Shown here in pieces: positions 25,790 through 61,176 of a DNA stretch of 64,000 nt. The DNA is from Lota lota (taxonomy: Eukaryota > Chordata > Actinopteri > Gadiformes > Lotidae). The notes under the pieces are model-generated. The model had not been told where the DNA came from. It made no database searches and saw nothing but the letters and a program-made list of their open reading frames with translations. The position numbers were made by a program, and so were the translations under genes. The DNA lies in contig JACYXH010000476.1 in NCBI GenBank assembly GCA_026745465.1, forward strand, positions 241,001 to 305,000. Direction: 5' to 3'. Each line of letters opens with the position of its first letter. Within the stretch, counting starts at the first letter, position 1.

Positions 25790-28435
25790 TCAGACCAGGA
25801 CCGTGGCCATGAGCAGGGAGGTGAGGGAGGTGAGCAGCAGGGGCAGCAGGGCAGTGCGTTGGGCCCAGGAGCTGCGTTGCAGAGGTCTGTGAAGCAGCAG
25901 GACTTGGTGATTTGAACGAGGTTGGTGTTGGGCATGCCGGGCACCGGGATACTTTCAACAGAGTTGCAGGCTAATAACGGCAAACACCCCTTCGTCTTTA
26001 TGTCCACGCCAGCTGGGGAACCAGAGACCAGAGCGTCATTTAAGATAAGAGATATGCTAAGATGACACTTTGTTCATCTCACCCCTAACCCTCATCTGTG
26101 GAGGGAAAGTTGTAACAGAAATAGAAACCACTAGGGCAGAGCCCTCATGGTGGATTAGACCACTAATTTGCAGACTAAAGCTTGTCAGTTGAGGAGTTGC
26201 ATATTTTGTTATGTTAAGCACATGCTTTTATTGTTATTACAGTCTCCCCAGGAACATTTAATGGATACAACATTAAAATCACAGTTTAGAAGTGTATCCC
26301 GCTAGCTCAACAACAGCAAAAGGCATGTAAAAAATGCTGTAACGCACAGAGACTGTATAAAATACGTGTTAAAGCTGACTTTAGATGTGTTTAAATTGGT
26401 GGAAACTATTGCTGTTCTTTTTTCCCGCACCAAAAACAAAAGCGCCTACAAAACGAGTAGGCCTACTGGGAAGCCTATTTCTTCCATCACTAATAGTAAC
26501 TACAATCAAATGTAGAAACAAAATATAATTATGACTAAGATTTAACACCACATTTGTTACTTATGACATTTCTTGAATATAAAAAAAACTTTAGATTTAT
26601 GACTTTAGTTCAATAATAGTCTGGATGGATTGCTCTTAGTCTATGAATTATAATCGTATATTATATAGACCAGTATACAATTGGTCGATGCCTACAGGTT
26701 AGGCTGAAGACAACGGGGTTCCAACACAGAACCTTTGGGCTGGGAGTTAACACCTTCACCACATGAATATCTTGCCACTGAATATCTTGCCACTGGTCAT
26801 TTGGCTGCATGGTTCGATTTCCCTGCCAAGGTATTAGATGGTTTCAATCTGAAACATCCGCTAATTAAAATGTTCCTCGTCTATTTTCAACATAAATAAA
26901 TTCCAGATGTTGTGCAACGTTCCAGCGGGCCAGCAGAAGAATGCCGTCCGGCAGGTAAGCCGCGACTACATCCGACAGCAGACATTCGGAGAACGGGGAG
27001 GCGGTATGGACTGGCGTTACCCGCTTCGTAGCACGCGTGTATCTCTGGGGCTCCGTGTGCTGCGCATGCGCACGCTCACCTGTTTTCCCAGATCCACTGA
27101 AGCACAGCTCGCCCAAGTTGCACGTCACCTTGGATGTCAAACACAAGCCCCCGATGCCGAGGTCGCATTTGTAGCACTGCAACGCATTGGCTGTGTCATG
27201 TTCCTGCTTTTATTTTGAGTTTCTGTCTGTTTGTTTCACTTCCTGTTTTATTTTGACGTTTATCTGCTTCCTCAGTCCCATGCTTAAATACGCACGCGTT
27301 CCATTTCCCTGTGCCAGATTGTCTTCATTCGTTCGTTACTCGCTCCAGCGTTTTTTCCCGCGTTAGCTTTTTCTCAGTGTTCATATGCAATTCCTAGTGT
27401 TTGTTTTCCCCCGTGTTTACCAGACAATTGTTGTAGTTCTGACGACGGATATCTATCTGCCATTTTTGTCCCTTTGAACAATTAAAATTTCTTAACTATA
27501 ATTCCCTGTCCGAGTCGTGCATTTGAGTCCGCCATTGTACCCTGACAGGCTGCGGGACAAAAACCACACACACAATCGATTAGCATCATTACATTTCAAC
27601 CATGTAGTAAGCTTTTATCACAAGCGTCCTTGTTTAGTGGATCCAGATAAATGTCCTTAAGGGGGGACCGTCAAGCTCGGCTATTTCCTCCTACTGAGGA
27701 AGAGATGATGTCATCTAGAGATTTTCTAAGAATGTCCGGGATCAAACCCAGTACCTTTCATCTGGGAGTCTGATTCCCTAAACGGGGTCTTATTAATACG
27801 GACAAGTTGGAGGAAGTCTGCACGGACACTGGCGGCGGGGGCCCCTGCACGGCCACTGGTGGTGGGGGCCTGTGCATGGCCACTGGTGGTGGGGGCCCCA
27901 GCGGCTTGCCCGTCAGCGCCGGCCCATTTATTGGGGAAATGACTACAGAATCCCCAAAGCACACTTTAAGGTTGAACATAACTACTCCTTTCTGTTAACA
28001 TTCATGTGTATTTACAGGGCACTAGTGCGTATTATTTTTGATAGTTTTATATTAAGGGCACAAAGAAATAGTCAACCAAATTCCAGGGACATTAAATATT
28101 TATGGTTTGCTGACATTTATTTTAATTTTTATTATTTTATTATTTTATCATATTTATTTATTTATCATTTATATTCTTTTTTATCCTGTCGGGCTGTTTT
28201 TTCCTAACATTTAATCCAACTAGCTACTTGAAATTGCATAGCTAGTATGCATGTTGGGATTTGGTTTCTAAGGCTTTTGCTTTCAATGTTAACCGTCTGA
28301 ACAGATTCATGTGATCATCTGACTGTAATATAGCACAACAAGCCAAGTGGGAGAAAAAGCACAACTAATAAAGTTTTCCTTACCGACTGCGACGAGAAGT
28401 CCAGCAGCGAAGACGCGGAGGAGAATTCCATTCAT
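25790..28435 (-). pseudogene. Ly6/uPAR-domain copy E, frameshifted and carrying a solo LTR
   Basis: The exons are 28384-28435, 27080-27190 and 25790-26012. Exons 1 and 2 encode the same signal peptide and Ly6 first half as copy B, with GKT at the exon 2 end. A 354-bp solo LTR sits exactly at the exon 2 acceptor. An AG remains next to the exon, but the pyrimidine tract is replaced by a purine-rich stretch. Exon 3 has lost one base in the GPI-tail region, so after PGPNALP the frame shifts and runs far into the 3' CA repeat, giving a long His-Thr tail. The upstream flank is of the A/C type without the TATA box. It is most likely non-functional. Confidence 0.72.
27194..27547. mobile_element. Solo LTR inserted at the Ly6-E exon 2 acceptor
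   Basis: A 354-bp insertion interrupts sequence that is continuous in the four other Ly6 copies. It begins TGTCATG, ends CCTGACA and is flanked by the 5-bp direct repeat GGCTG (27,189-27,193 and 27,548-27,552). It contains a TATA-like word (cttaaatacg) and, further on, an A/T-rich poly-A-signal-like stretch, as expected of an LTR with promoter and terminator. It carries no coding sequence. It is not obviously related to the insertions at 6,084 and 19,669. Confidence 0.85.
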
Positions 28436-30321
28436 TTTGGCAGATGTTCCAGATGACTTCCTCGGGCTAGCTGTTGAAGCTAGAGCAGACAGAGCTGGTA
28501 TTTCTGCACTTCTTTATTCCCATTAAATTACTTTTGATTTGCATTATTGAAATTCACCTGACTTGGGGCTCAGTCAACTGCTTTGCATTCCACATGTTTA
28601 GGCCTAGTGTAGGCGCTGGATTGAACTACCTTCATTGTGGTCATGCCTGGAGGGAGTGGGCGACGACGTCCGGGGTACAACGCGGTGTTTAATAAAATGG
28701 ATGCAGATGTCTCGACGCTCCAAGAGTGTAAGTTCTTGAGTCTTTGTGACCATAGAGAGAGTGTCTAGTGAGCCCACACGCCGCGGACGCTTCAGCGGAC
28801 TTGGGCCCCAGCCAACTGCTTTGCATTCCACGGGTGTGGGCCCCAACGCCACGGGGTCGGTACCACTCTGAGCCTGGGAGTTGTGCTTTATCTGCAATTT
28901 TACCCAATTGAACTTTTCCATAACCGCCGTTAAGTGTTGGTCAAACTGAAATGCGAGATCAGGGGAAATGAACGTGTTTGTTTAATAGTGTTTGTTATTC
29001 AGCACTTGATGTGTGTCACTTCGATGGGCAAGTCGACAATGAGTCGCGCCACACCCAGGCGAAAACTCTCCGCCTCTGTTTGAGCACAAACCACAGCACT
29101 CTGGGGAGTGCTGTAAATCATCATTAAGTAAACGCTGATACGAGTAATAATGGTTTAAGCTTTAATCCTTTTTTTATTACCTATGTATGAAGGTAGGTTT
29201 ATATTCCATACATTTGCACACAATGCTCTGAGAGGATACCTGGGGGCCAATTCAGGAAAAGCAGCTGCCTGGTAGATCAGCAAAATCCAAGGAAGACAGA
29301 GGGACACTGATATATGAAAAGAAAATAGAAGTTTATTGTGAACTCCAAATCCTGCTCACTTTCCACAGAAACAAAGACAACACGCATACATTATTAATTA
29401 AAAGTGGGATGAAGACATAATATCCTTATTGTTCTGGGGGGGGCATTAATCAAGGAGAGAGGACACGTCAAACAGACTCGGCGTGTGAGGAGAAACGAGG
29501 TGGGGAGGGAAACTGGGTTCTTGGGAGGACGTCTGATATGGTGTTGTTCTTGACACGTCCGGAAATAAATAATTCTACTTTGAGTGAAGAGGGATGCTAG
29601 TAGAATCAGCGCGCTGAAGTATGAGCTCCTCTTTGCGAGTCCAGTGAGACCGTACTGGTTTTAAACGGTCTTAAAAAAATGGGCCATTAGGGTTAATGTA
29701 GGGTCGTTTACATTCTCTCTATGTAGCGGTACCAATCCATACCAAGGTCTCACCGACAGAGGGCGCTGCCGGACCAAACGGGAAAAATAATAAAGTTTTC
29801 AGCAGTTGAAACCTAAAGCTGCAGAATAATTGAACACGGGGGATTCCTTTCACCCTATAACCACAGGTCCGGAAAAAACAAACAACGTTTGAAACTCACT
29901 GCACTCTAAGAGCTTTCTCTACTCGGGAGCCAAACCAAACAGACAATGTTGTGAATAAAATAAAACAAAAACAAGGTTGTTAAACGCAACCCGAGAAAAC
30001 GGAGCTCTGTTGAGACCGTATTGGCACCGGGGAGTTTGGTGTCGCGGTGTGTGGTGTGTTGTGTGTGGTGTGGTGTGGTGTGTGTGGACCATGGTGGTGC
30101 ATGTCATCTGGGCATGTGCGCAATATCATTTATACATTGTTCACCCCCCACCCTTCATTTCTCCCTAAACTAAAAAACACAAATAATAATAATAATACAG
30201 TCTCCAGCAGGAAGTAGTCTTGCCTGGACAGGAAGTTCCATGCAGGTGACCCCAACCTCGCCATCATCCTTCTCTCTCTCTCTCTCTAATCATTTCAAGG
30301 TGTGTGGACCCCCAGGGGCCT

Positions 30322-33732
<3,411 letters not shown>

Positions 33733-33906
33733 CTCTGTAGGAGACTGTAGAGAACACACACACACACGCCAACTATGAAGACTTACGGACAGCCAGAAAA
33801 CACACACACTTCTAAATCCATTAGGACTCGGACATGTTTATGTCGTCCCTGGGTGTTTCACCATAGCGCCCTAAGCCCCTCTCCGCGAACAGCATTGGCT
33901 CTCGGC

Positions 33907-34094
<188 letters not shown>

Positions 34095-34129
34095 GGTTCT
34101 GGACCCGTCACATGCGATGTGCTCACGAC

Positions 34130-34560
34130 ACCTGACGTCAAAAGCGTTATGTTTGGCTGCGGGAACATCTTCAAATATATTTTTATCGAAATGACAATAA
34201 GGCGTTAACAGCGTAGCCGGGTAGCTAAGCTAACGCTAGTTAGCAGCTAGCATTAGCTCAGCGTCCTAGATGAGATCCAACATGGCGCATCGACGGGCCA
34301 AACGCCGCATTAGAAATATGGCCGCCTGGGCCTTTACGATACACTTTGCATGTAAACACAAATAAACATGAATGTGGGAACATATCGTTACTTACCTAAA
34401 ATCACACCTTATTTGAACTGTTACTGTTAAATAAATCAAAAGTGTGTTATCTTGCGGTATCAATAAGATGGACACCACCTCCGTAGTCCTCCCTAAACGA
34501 CGCGTTCCACGCAATATGACGTTTTCCTTACGAGCGATCCGTGCGTAATGACGTTTCCAC
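34130..34560 (-). promoter_or_regulatory. csnk2b: Probable CSNK2B promoter and non-coding exon 1
   Basis: On the minus strand a perfect donor (TTAG followed by GTAAGT) lies with its exon side at 34,396, so a non-coding exon 1 of roughly 100 nt is likely at 34,396 to about 34,500. The surrounding DNA is richer in CpG than its neighbours. It has YY1-like words (AAGATGG at about 34,466 on the plus strand; ATATGGCCGCC near 34,315) and a palindromic CRE-like TGACGTCA at 34,133-34,140. A cluster of GCTAAC/GCTAGC words lies at 34,217-34,262. No transcript data support this, so the limits are approximate. Confidence 0.45.
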
Positions 34561-35006
34561 TCGGGGTCGTGCGTAGCTCCCTAATTGGTCTATAGGAAAC
34601 GTGATATTTATTTTAAGGCCACGGGAATAAATAATGAAAAATAGAAGGTATGGATACATAGATAAAGTATTATATCTAATTTGTAAAAGCCAATTTTGGT
34701 TAATAGTCGTTGACAAATTTGCAAATACATAAATACAATAATGTTTATGCCTTTGAATGTTTGGAAATAGTAAAGTGGTTGGGATATTATCTGATTTTAT
34801 ATGAACTGTAAGTTTGCTGTATTTTGCTATTGGTGCCCAGCTTTAAAATAAGTAGTTCCTCCTTGAAACATTAGTGTACCCATCAACAAACATTCGTTTT
34901 GTATTAATTTGTTCAGCACAATAACAAAAACCTTTATGCATGGAAGTAAATTAACAAAGATTCAGCAAAGATCACAGACAAGTACTTTCCTTTAAAACAA
35001 AAGAAG

Positions 35007-35039
35007 TTTATTTAACTTTTTCCTCTGTATAATTTTATT
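35007..35039 (-). terminator. prrc2a: Two poly-A signals, probable end of PRRC2A
   Basis: On the minus strand AATAAA occurs at 35,034-35,039 and again at 35,007-35,012, followed by T-rich sequence. Their assignment to PRRC2A rests only on position. Confidence 0.4.
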
Positions 35040-35337
35040 ATAATAAGACACTTCTCTGCTTGTACATTGCTCCCTTAAACTTAAAAAAAATGGCAACATG
35101 TTTATGGGAATGTAAGTTGGGGGGAGAGGTGGAGGGGGCTGGGAGGGTAGACGAAACATACCAATATACATACATGTGTGTTCCTTTTAATAAATCATAA
35201 ACGCTAGGTCAGTTTTGAAGCATGGCCGGTACCTTGGTAACGCTGGAAATATAGTACAATCTATTCAGTATTTCAGGAATACACTTATTTTTTTCTGACA
35301 TAAGAATGCTGACATGTCATTGTATGTTCATCGTTTT

Positions 35338-35485
35338 GGATATATATCTATATATCTATATATATATATATATATATATCTATATATATATCTATATCTA
35401 GATATATCTATATAGATATATCTATATCTATATAGATATATATATAGATATATATATGAAGTAAGTATATATATATATATATATA
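35338..35485. repeat. TA/TATC-rich simple repeat
   Basis: This is an alternating run of 'tatatc', 'tagata' and 'tatata' words of about 150 bp in the PRRC2A 3' flank. Confidence 0.9.
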
Positions 35486-35635
35486 ACACTTTCAATGTAT
35501 ATATCCATTTATGTATGCCATAAAGAAAAAAGTCAGAAATTTTCCTTCTATTTGTTTAAAATGACACATGGGCAGACGAGCAGCAAGTGTACCCCGTTCG
35601 AATAACGCAGTCCCTCCCCTCAAAGATATTTGTCT

Positions 35636-35775
<140 letters not shown>

Positions 35776-36319
35776 AAATGCCCTACTCACAACATCCAAG
35801 AGCCGAACTGAATAAAACCGTAATCGGTCAACAGAAGGAGAACCCCAACTTACAGTGGAGACCGACGGGACGCAGGCGAGGAAACGCTTTCGCCCTCGTG
35901 GATGCACCGTCTACAATTAAAAGGATGGGACACACACACACCTCTCTACTGAAAAGACTTGGGAAGAGGACGGGGACAACATGATGACCTGAACTGTCAG
36001 CCACTCTGTGGTCGGCCATCCCCCGTCTTGAAAAGAAACGGAAAAAAAAGAAATACTTCCGCAAAACAAGGAGCCCTTACTACCGCACTCACTACGGCGC
36101 ATGCACTCTCACGGTCTAATTTTACCACAAGGAGTGCTTAATAAGAGTGAATTCAACCACCTATCTGAGCATAAATCAATTTAGTTTCTAAATGTAACTA
36201 GCTTTTTCAAACGGCTGTTCAGAGCTAACATGCGGTCAACAAATGATCCTTAAACAATAACATCAACCAATGAGGTGGGGGGGGACAACGCTACCCGGAC
36301 ACTAACTGGGTATCACTCA

Positions 36320-36478
<159 letters not shown>

Positions 36479-36551
36479 GGAGCAGGCATGGGTGAAACAC
36501 CAGGGACCAAACTGAACACTGTCATCTATGGGAACAGGCGCGGTTATTAGT

Positions 36552-37212
36552 AGTACTTAAGTACTCCAGGAGCATTACTTCAGGAGTAGTCCTTCAGGAT
36601 TAGTACTTCAGGAGCAGTACTTCAGGAGCAGTACTCCAGGAGCAGTACTTCAGGAGCAGTACTTCAGGAGCAGTACTCCAGGAGCAGTACTCCAGGAGTA
36701 GTCCTTCAGGAGCATTACTTCAGGAGTAGTCCTTCAGGAGTACTTCTTCAGGATTAGTACTTCAGGAGCAGTACTCCAGGAGCAGTACTTCAGGAGCAGT
36801 ACTCCAGGAGCAGTACTCCAGGAGCAGTACTCCAGGAGTAGTCCTTCAGGAGCATTACTTCAGGAGTAGTCCTTCAGGAGTACTTCTTCAGGAGTAGTAC
36901 TTCAGGAGCAATACTTCAGGAGTACTTCTTCAGGAGCAATACTTCAGGAGCAGTACTTCAGGAGCAGTACTTCAGGAGCAGTACTTCAGGAGCAGTACTT
37001 CAGGAGCAGTACTTCAGGAGCAGTACTCCAGGAGCAGTACTTCAGGAGCAGTACTTCAGGAGCAGTACTTCAGGAGCAGTACTCCAGGAGTAGTACTTCA
37101 GGAGCAGTACTCCAGGAGTAGTACTTCAGGAGCAGTACTCCAGGAGCAGTACTTCAGGAGCAGTACTTCAGGAGTAGTACTCCAGGAGTAGTACTTCAGG
37201 AGCAGTACTTCA
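36552..37212. repeat. 14-bp minisatellite
   Basis: About 47 tandem units of 'aggagcagtacttc' with variants (agtagt, cattac, tactcc). The array lies within the likely PRRC2A 3'UTR. In RNA from the minus strand each unit reads roughly 'gaagtactgctcct', which contains the 6-bp palindrome AGTACT and so could fold on itself. Confidence 0.92.
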
Positions 37213-37978
37213 GCGGGTCTTAAGAGTCACAGTAACACGATGCAGGTTTTCCTTCTCTTCAACGGGAAAACACAGGAACGAGAGGAGGAGGAGGAAGGGA
37301 TAAAAACTTATTTAAATGACCTGCCTTGCAGAAGAAGTAAAAAGAAAAAAAAAACAATATGAATAATAACAACAAACCAAACAAATTCCCTCCCGGTACG
37401 GGGGCAGGTTGAAACACTACAGACAACCCAGGGCCTCAAAGAAACAGAAAATGGGATTATTGTACAAGTGTTTTGTGTAAAAGCCGACTCTGTGGGCTCG
37501 TACTTCTCATGTGGGGGGGGGGGGCGAAGGTGACGCCATGTGACCGAAGTCCCAGGAACACGGCAGAAAAACCCGCCCCGGGACGTTAAAAAAATTCAGC
37601 CTACTTCAAACCGATTGAACCCCACCACCTCCCCAATTCCATCTCTTTAAACGCCACGCCTTGATGTGTGTGCGTGCGTGTAGGTGTGTGTGTTACGTGG
37701 GGGCGGGGAAACAAGGGGGGTGGGGGGGGGGATCTAAAAGAGGGCCGTGTGCCGGTTTAGTCCGGATTGGGGGGTTGAGGAGTGAGAGGGGAGGTTCACG
37801 TCGGACGGCTGATGATGAGGAGAAAGGAAGGCGTGGGCATCGAACGTGAACACCGCCTCCGTACATACACACGTCTCATGTGCCAATGCGTTAACGGAAG
37901 ATGAGAGGGGGGGATAAGGATCTGTTGGGAGGAAGGGCTAGGAGGCGTGCCCTTTCAGAGAATAATTATATTTCACAA

Positions 37979-57239
<19,261 letters not shown>

Positions 57240-57889
57240 TCATTGAGTATGGTGAGCCCTGAGACTGGGTGGAAACAAGAGAGAGAGACATAGAGAGAGA
57301 GACAAGAGAGATGGGGAGAGATATGAAGAGAACGGGAGAGACATAGGGAGAGAGAGGGAGGGAGGGGAGAGAAATAGACATAGGAAGAGAGACATGGAGA
57401 GAAAGTGGAGGGGGGGGAGACAGACATGGGGAGAGACAAAAATACATTATAAGACATGGAGAGCGAGAGAGACATTCGAAACGAGGTATGCATGAAAGCA
57501 GACAACACACACGGAGCTGTTGAGAACAAGCCTCTGAGCAAGTAGCATAACACACAGAGTAAAAAACGACTGCTATTATCGTTATTGCTCATTACACCTC
57601 AGTATGTACTTTAGACCAGGGAGGCAAGCATCCAACGCATGGTTAACACACTATGAAGCCTATTATTTATCTCTCCCTCGCCTTGACATGGAAGTTGTCT
57701 CCATGGCAACATCGGCCCAGCACATCATTAAAAAACACACTGTTCTGACAGCTGCCCAATTCATACACATTTCACTAGATGCAACGGACAAAAAGCATGT
57801 TATGTAATGGTGCACTGGTGCTCTCGGTGAACCATTGTTACGCACACAGCCCTAGCCTTCTATAACGCAGCACGTACGTGAAAAACACG

Positions 57890-57891
<2 letters not shown>

Positions 57892-57937
<46 letters not shown>
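57892..57937. repeat. (CA)n microsatellite, PRRC2A 5' intron
   Basis: This is a pure CA run of about 46 bp in the intron between the non-coding first exon and the start-codon exon. Confidence 0.95.
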
Positions 57938-57940
<3 letters not shown>

Positions 57941-59401
57941 AAGACGATGGCAGTAACATAACGTCATTGTCAACGTCTGATGATTGACAGGTACGGCGAT
58001 AGATTGGCGGGACGGGAGGCGATAGAGTAACCATCATCAGCATCCCCAGTTGAAGCAGCACACTGTGTATTGTTATACAACACACCACCAACCATGGATT
58101 ACGGTGGCAACGGGCACGGAGTGCCGCTTATTATACAGTTACGATCGCGCATAACACGAAACGCAGTGATGGCCAGTAATGCGTGTTCATAATGAACCAG
58201 CAGATATGCACCGTAAACATAGCGTAGGTTCGTCACCGGCCATTGTTTTCTATGGCACTGCCCCGAGAGCCACAAGGCCGATGAGATTAGAAAATTAGGT
58301 CGTGGGACGGTTGCAAACTAAATGTTCAGGGATTAGCAATGCGACGACTGGAACACAAGGGCCTCTAAAAAAAAAAAATAACCCATAGGGTGAGCCGTGG
58401 TATAGGCAACATACATGATCGGGCCTCGGGAAGCAAGCTGGGTAGATAACAACAGCCCGTCCTGTGTTACGCTTTGATTGAAGGAGACACATCTGAATAA
58501 CGCATATCACAATGTGGACTGCGTTGTCTTTTGTACACATTGCATGGTTTATTCGTCAGTGCTAACTGGCGATCCAGCTCAAGAGATGGGCCTCGGTCGT
58601 CACCTAGGGAGGGGGGCGGCGAAAGGTTCATAATGTTCCCCAAACGACGTGCGATAACCCCAGCAAGTCACCTCTTGTCGTCTCGTCAGATCCGCATTTC
58701 AATTACACACACCGTGACAGGTACTGGTGGGTTTACAATCCACCCACAACGACGAGGCAATAGATGTGATTTAATACGAAGAACAACACAAAATGGCGGT
58801 GAGAATAGGCCTTATATTAGCTCCAGAGCTACACAAGAACCAGGCTGTCCACCCACAAAAACACCACCATAAGCCAGCCCGCTGACCCCCAACACAGCCT
58901 AAAAGCGTCCTGCACAACAACAACAACAACACACACACATTCTCATCCTCTCTACCTGGTTAAAACGGTTATAAAGCACTTGAAGGGTATAATACCGCAG
59001 CACACCCGGCATTACATGATGCGACCTGTTAAACAGCAACTCCACATCATACCAAGCTGATGTCCAGGTCGAGGTCTTCTCATTAAAGCCAAACACACGG
59101 GCTTATGGAAGAGATCTGGGCTGCCTCGGAGATACCACGGAGCCGAAGGGTGCACATTTCGCCCAACACCAGATCACACACACACACAAACACACCGACT
59201 AAGGCTCCCCAACACACTAGCATTAGCCTCGCTAGCTAACAACGGCGGAGAATCGGTTTTATACCGTGAAATAGACTTGACCCGTTCTAAATGTTTCCCG
59301 TGCCTAACGACAATAAAACGGCGCGGTGGGGATCGCTTATTCGAGTGTCTAGGTGTAAAGACACGTTAGTGTAAAGACACCTTTTGATAATAAGCACTAA
59401 C

Positions 59402-59780
59402 CTGTTCTTGTCCCGACTCGTCTCGAGGTTGTATCGCAGAATAATGAGGTTAGCTATGCTGCGTAGCTTCCTAGCTAGTCGTTGCTAAATGCTAACGCTA
59501 AGCTAACTACCGAGCAGCGTTGAACGTCGTTAGCTCTCCCGACCTCGGGAGATTTAGCTCTTCTGTGGGGTTTAAACAGAAGCCCAGGCAACCTAGAAAT
59601 AATATCGCCCAATAAAACACATTGGAGTATAAGGTTTTTAAAAGTGCAGCTTACTTGTACTCGTTTCTTTTCCCGCAAAAAAATGAAAAAGGGAAAAACA
59701 AAAATGTTAGAGTGGGCTCTGTGGGCTACCCGATCCGTCGATACAAGAGCCGTCAGCGGCTACTGGGTGACACCGTGAGA
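59402..59780 (-). promoter_or_regulatory. prrc2a: Probable PRRC2A non-coding exon 1 and promoter
   Basis: On the minus strand a good donor (AACAG followed by GTTAGT) puts an exon edge at 59,402. A second one (ACAA followed by GTAAGC) lies near 59,653. The acceptor of the start-codon exon is at 57,259, 31 nt before the ATG. The area has raised CpG content and clusters of GCTAAC/GCTAGC words like those near the CSNK2B promoter. The transcription start is not identifiable from sequence alone. Confidence 0.4.
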
Positions 59781-61176
59781 TGGGTGCCGCTTGGGACCTC
59801 GAAGACGAAACCATGGAACAATCCGTCAAGGAATTTTTTGGGCGAATTGTTAAATTGTAAAATAATAATGTGCACTATACAACATGCGTTAAAATAGTAA
59901 CCACTGTGCACCATGTGTATATGTCGTATTTAAAATGAAATGCACACTGTTACATGCAGCCTGCAAATTATGTTAATATTATACATTGCCCATATCTTTT
60001 AAATAGTCTTTATTTATTTAAAATGTATTCCCATCTCCAATTTAAATTATTTATGTTAACATAATAACCATGGCAAAAGTACATCCTGCATTTCGCAAAA
60101 AGCTTACAAATACAGCATTTTAAATACATTTGTATTCCAATCTTCATCCAATTGTGTTATCATTTGTTATATTGTTCAAATAAAAAAAGCAATCATTAGG
60201 TACTACAAAGCTTAAGAATAACGCTTTGCTGTTCATTTTCTGTATGGCCACTTTGGTCTCAATGTCCAGTGTCCAGTATGCTATGATCACATTTGATTTC
60301 TTTGCTGTTTAAAGACATAAAATAAATAATTGATCCGAGGCAGATTGTTACAGGCCTATTATTACAGCTGTACTGAGTAAAGAATAATTATTTATTTTAT
60401 GTACAAAACAGGGGTTTTGGAAGTTGGTCTCATCTCAAGCATTTGACAACACATTCTTGCATGGTGTCCTATTCTATAAACAAGCGATGTCCACACAAAT
60501 GTACAAGCAACTGTGTAAGTGACAAAAAAACGGATAAATATGGTAAAGTGAGTTTAATTTGAACACAAATCATCATACATGAATCTATCATGAATTAATT
60601 GATGTAGCAAATGCACATTCCCAGGATTAGCCTCCAGTGCATCTCAGTGGTTACGAATAATTAACACAACCAGAATGTTACAAATATTTGACATGATACA
60701 AACACAGAAAGATATGCATGAGCATTGAGCATTACATTCCTTCCCAATCAACCAGAGGCTGAGATAAAGTCTAGAATGACTTGGAATACATACAAACTAG
60801 TTATTAGACCAATTGTAAACAGATGCGCCACCCCCCCCCCCCCCCCCCCCCCCCCCAGCACACACACACACACGCCAAAAAACGTCTATACACCCGTATT
60901 GTTTGATTAAAACAGTTGCTGATCAGAAATGTATTTTGTACCCTTTCTCTTAGCAGAAATCAAAGAGTCTGAGTGTGTGCCCCATGAAAACCATGAAAAT
61001 ACAACTTTATCTAGCTTCTTTTGTTTGTTTCCTTCTGGTTTCAGGTCCAGGACAAGGGGTAGTATCGCGAGAGTTTGCGACTACTGAACTGAATCTCCAT
61101 GAATCCCAAACAACAATGTGCCCTCATGACTATGCCTTACTTGTGTCCATGGATATCCTCCCTACCTCGTGACCCC
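59781..61176. other. Intergenic stretch and NEU1 3'UTR
   Basis: No coding region is seen. The sequence is AT-rich, with a poly-C tract at about 60,831-60,856 followed by a short CA run. An AATAAA on the minus strand at 60,391-60,396 could end NEU1 about 0.8 kb after its stop codon. Confidence 0.55.
60391..60396 (-). terminator. neu1: Candidate NEU1 poly-A signal
   Basis: AATAAA on the minus strand, about 780 bp after the NEU1 stop codon. It was chosen by position only; another AATAAA lies further on near 60,010. Confidence 0.35.
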
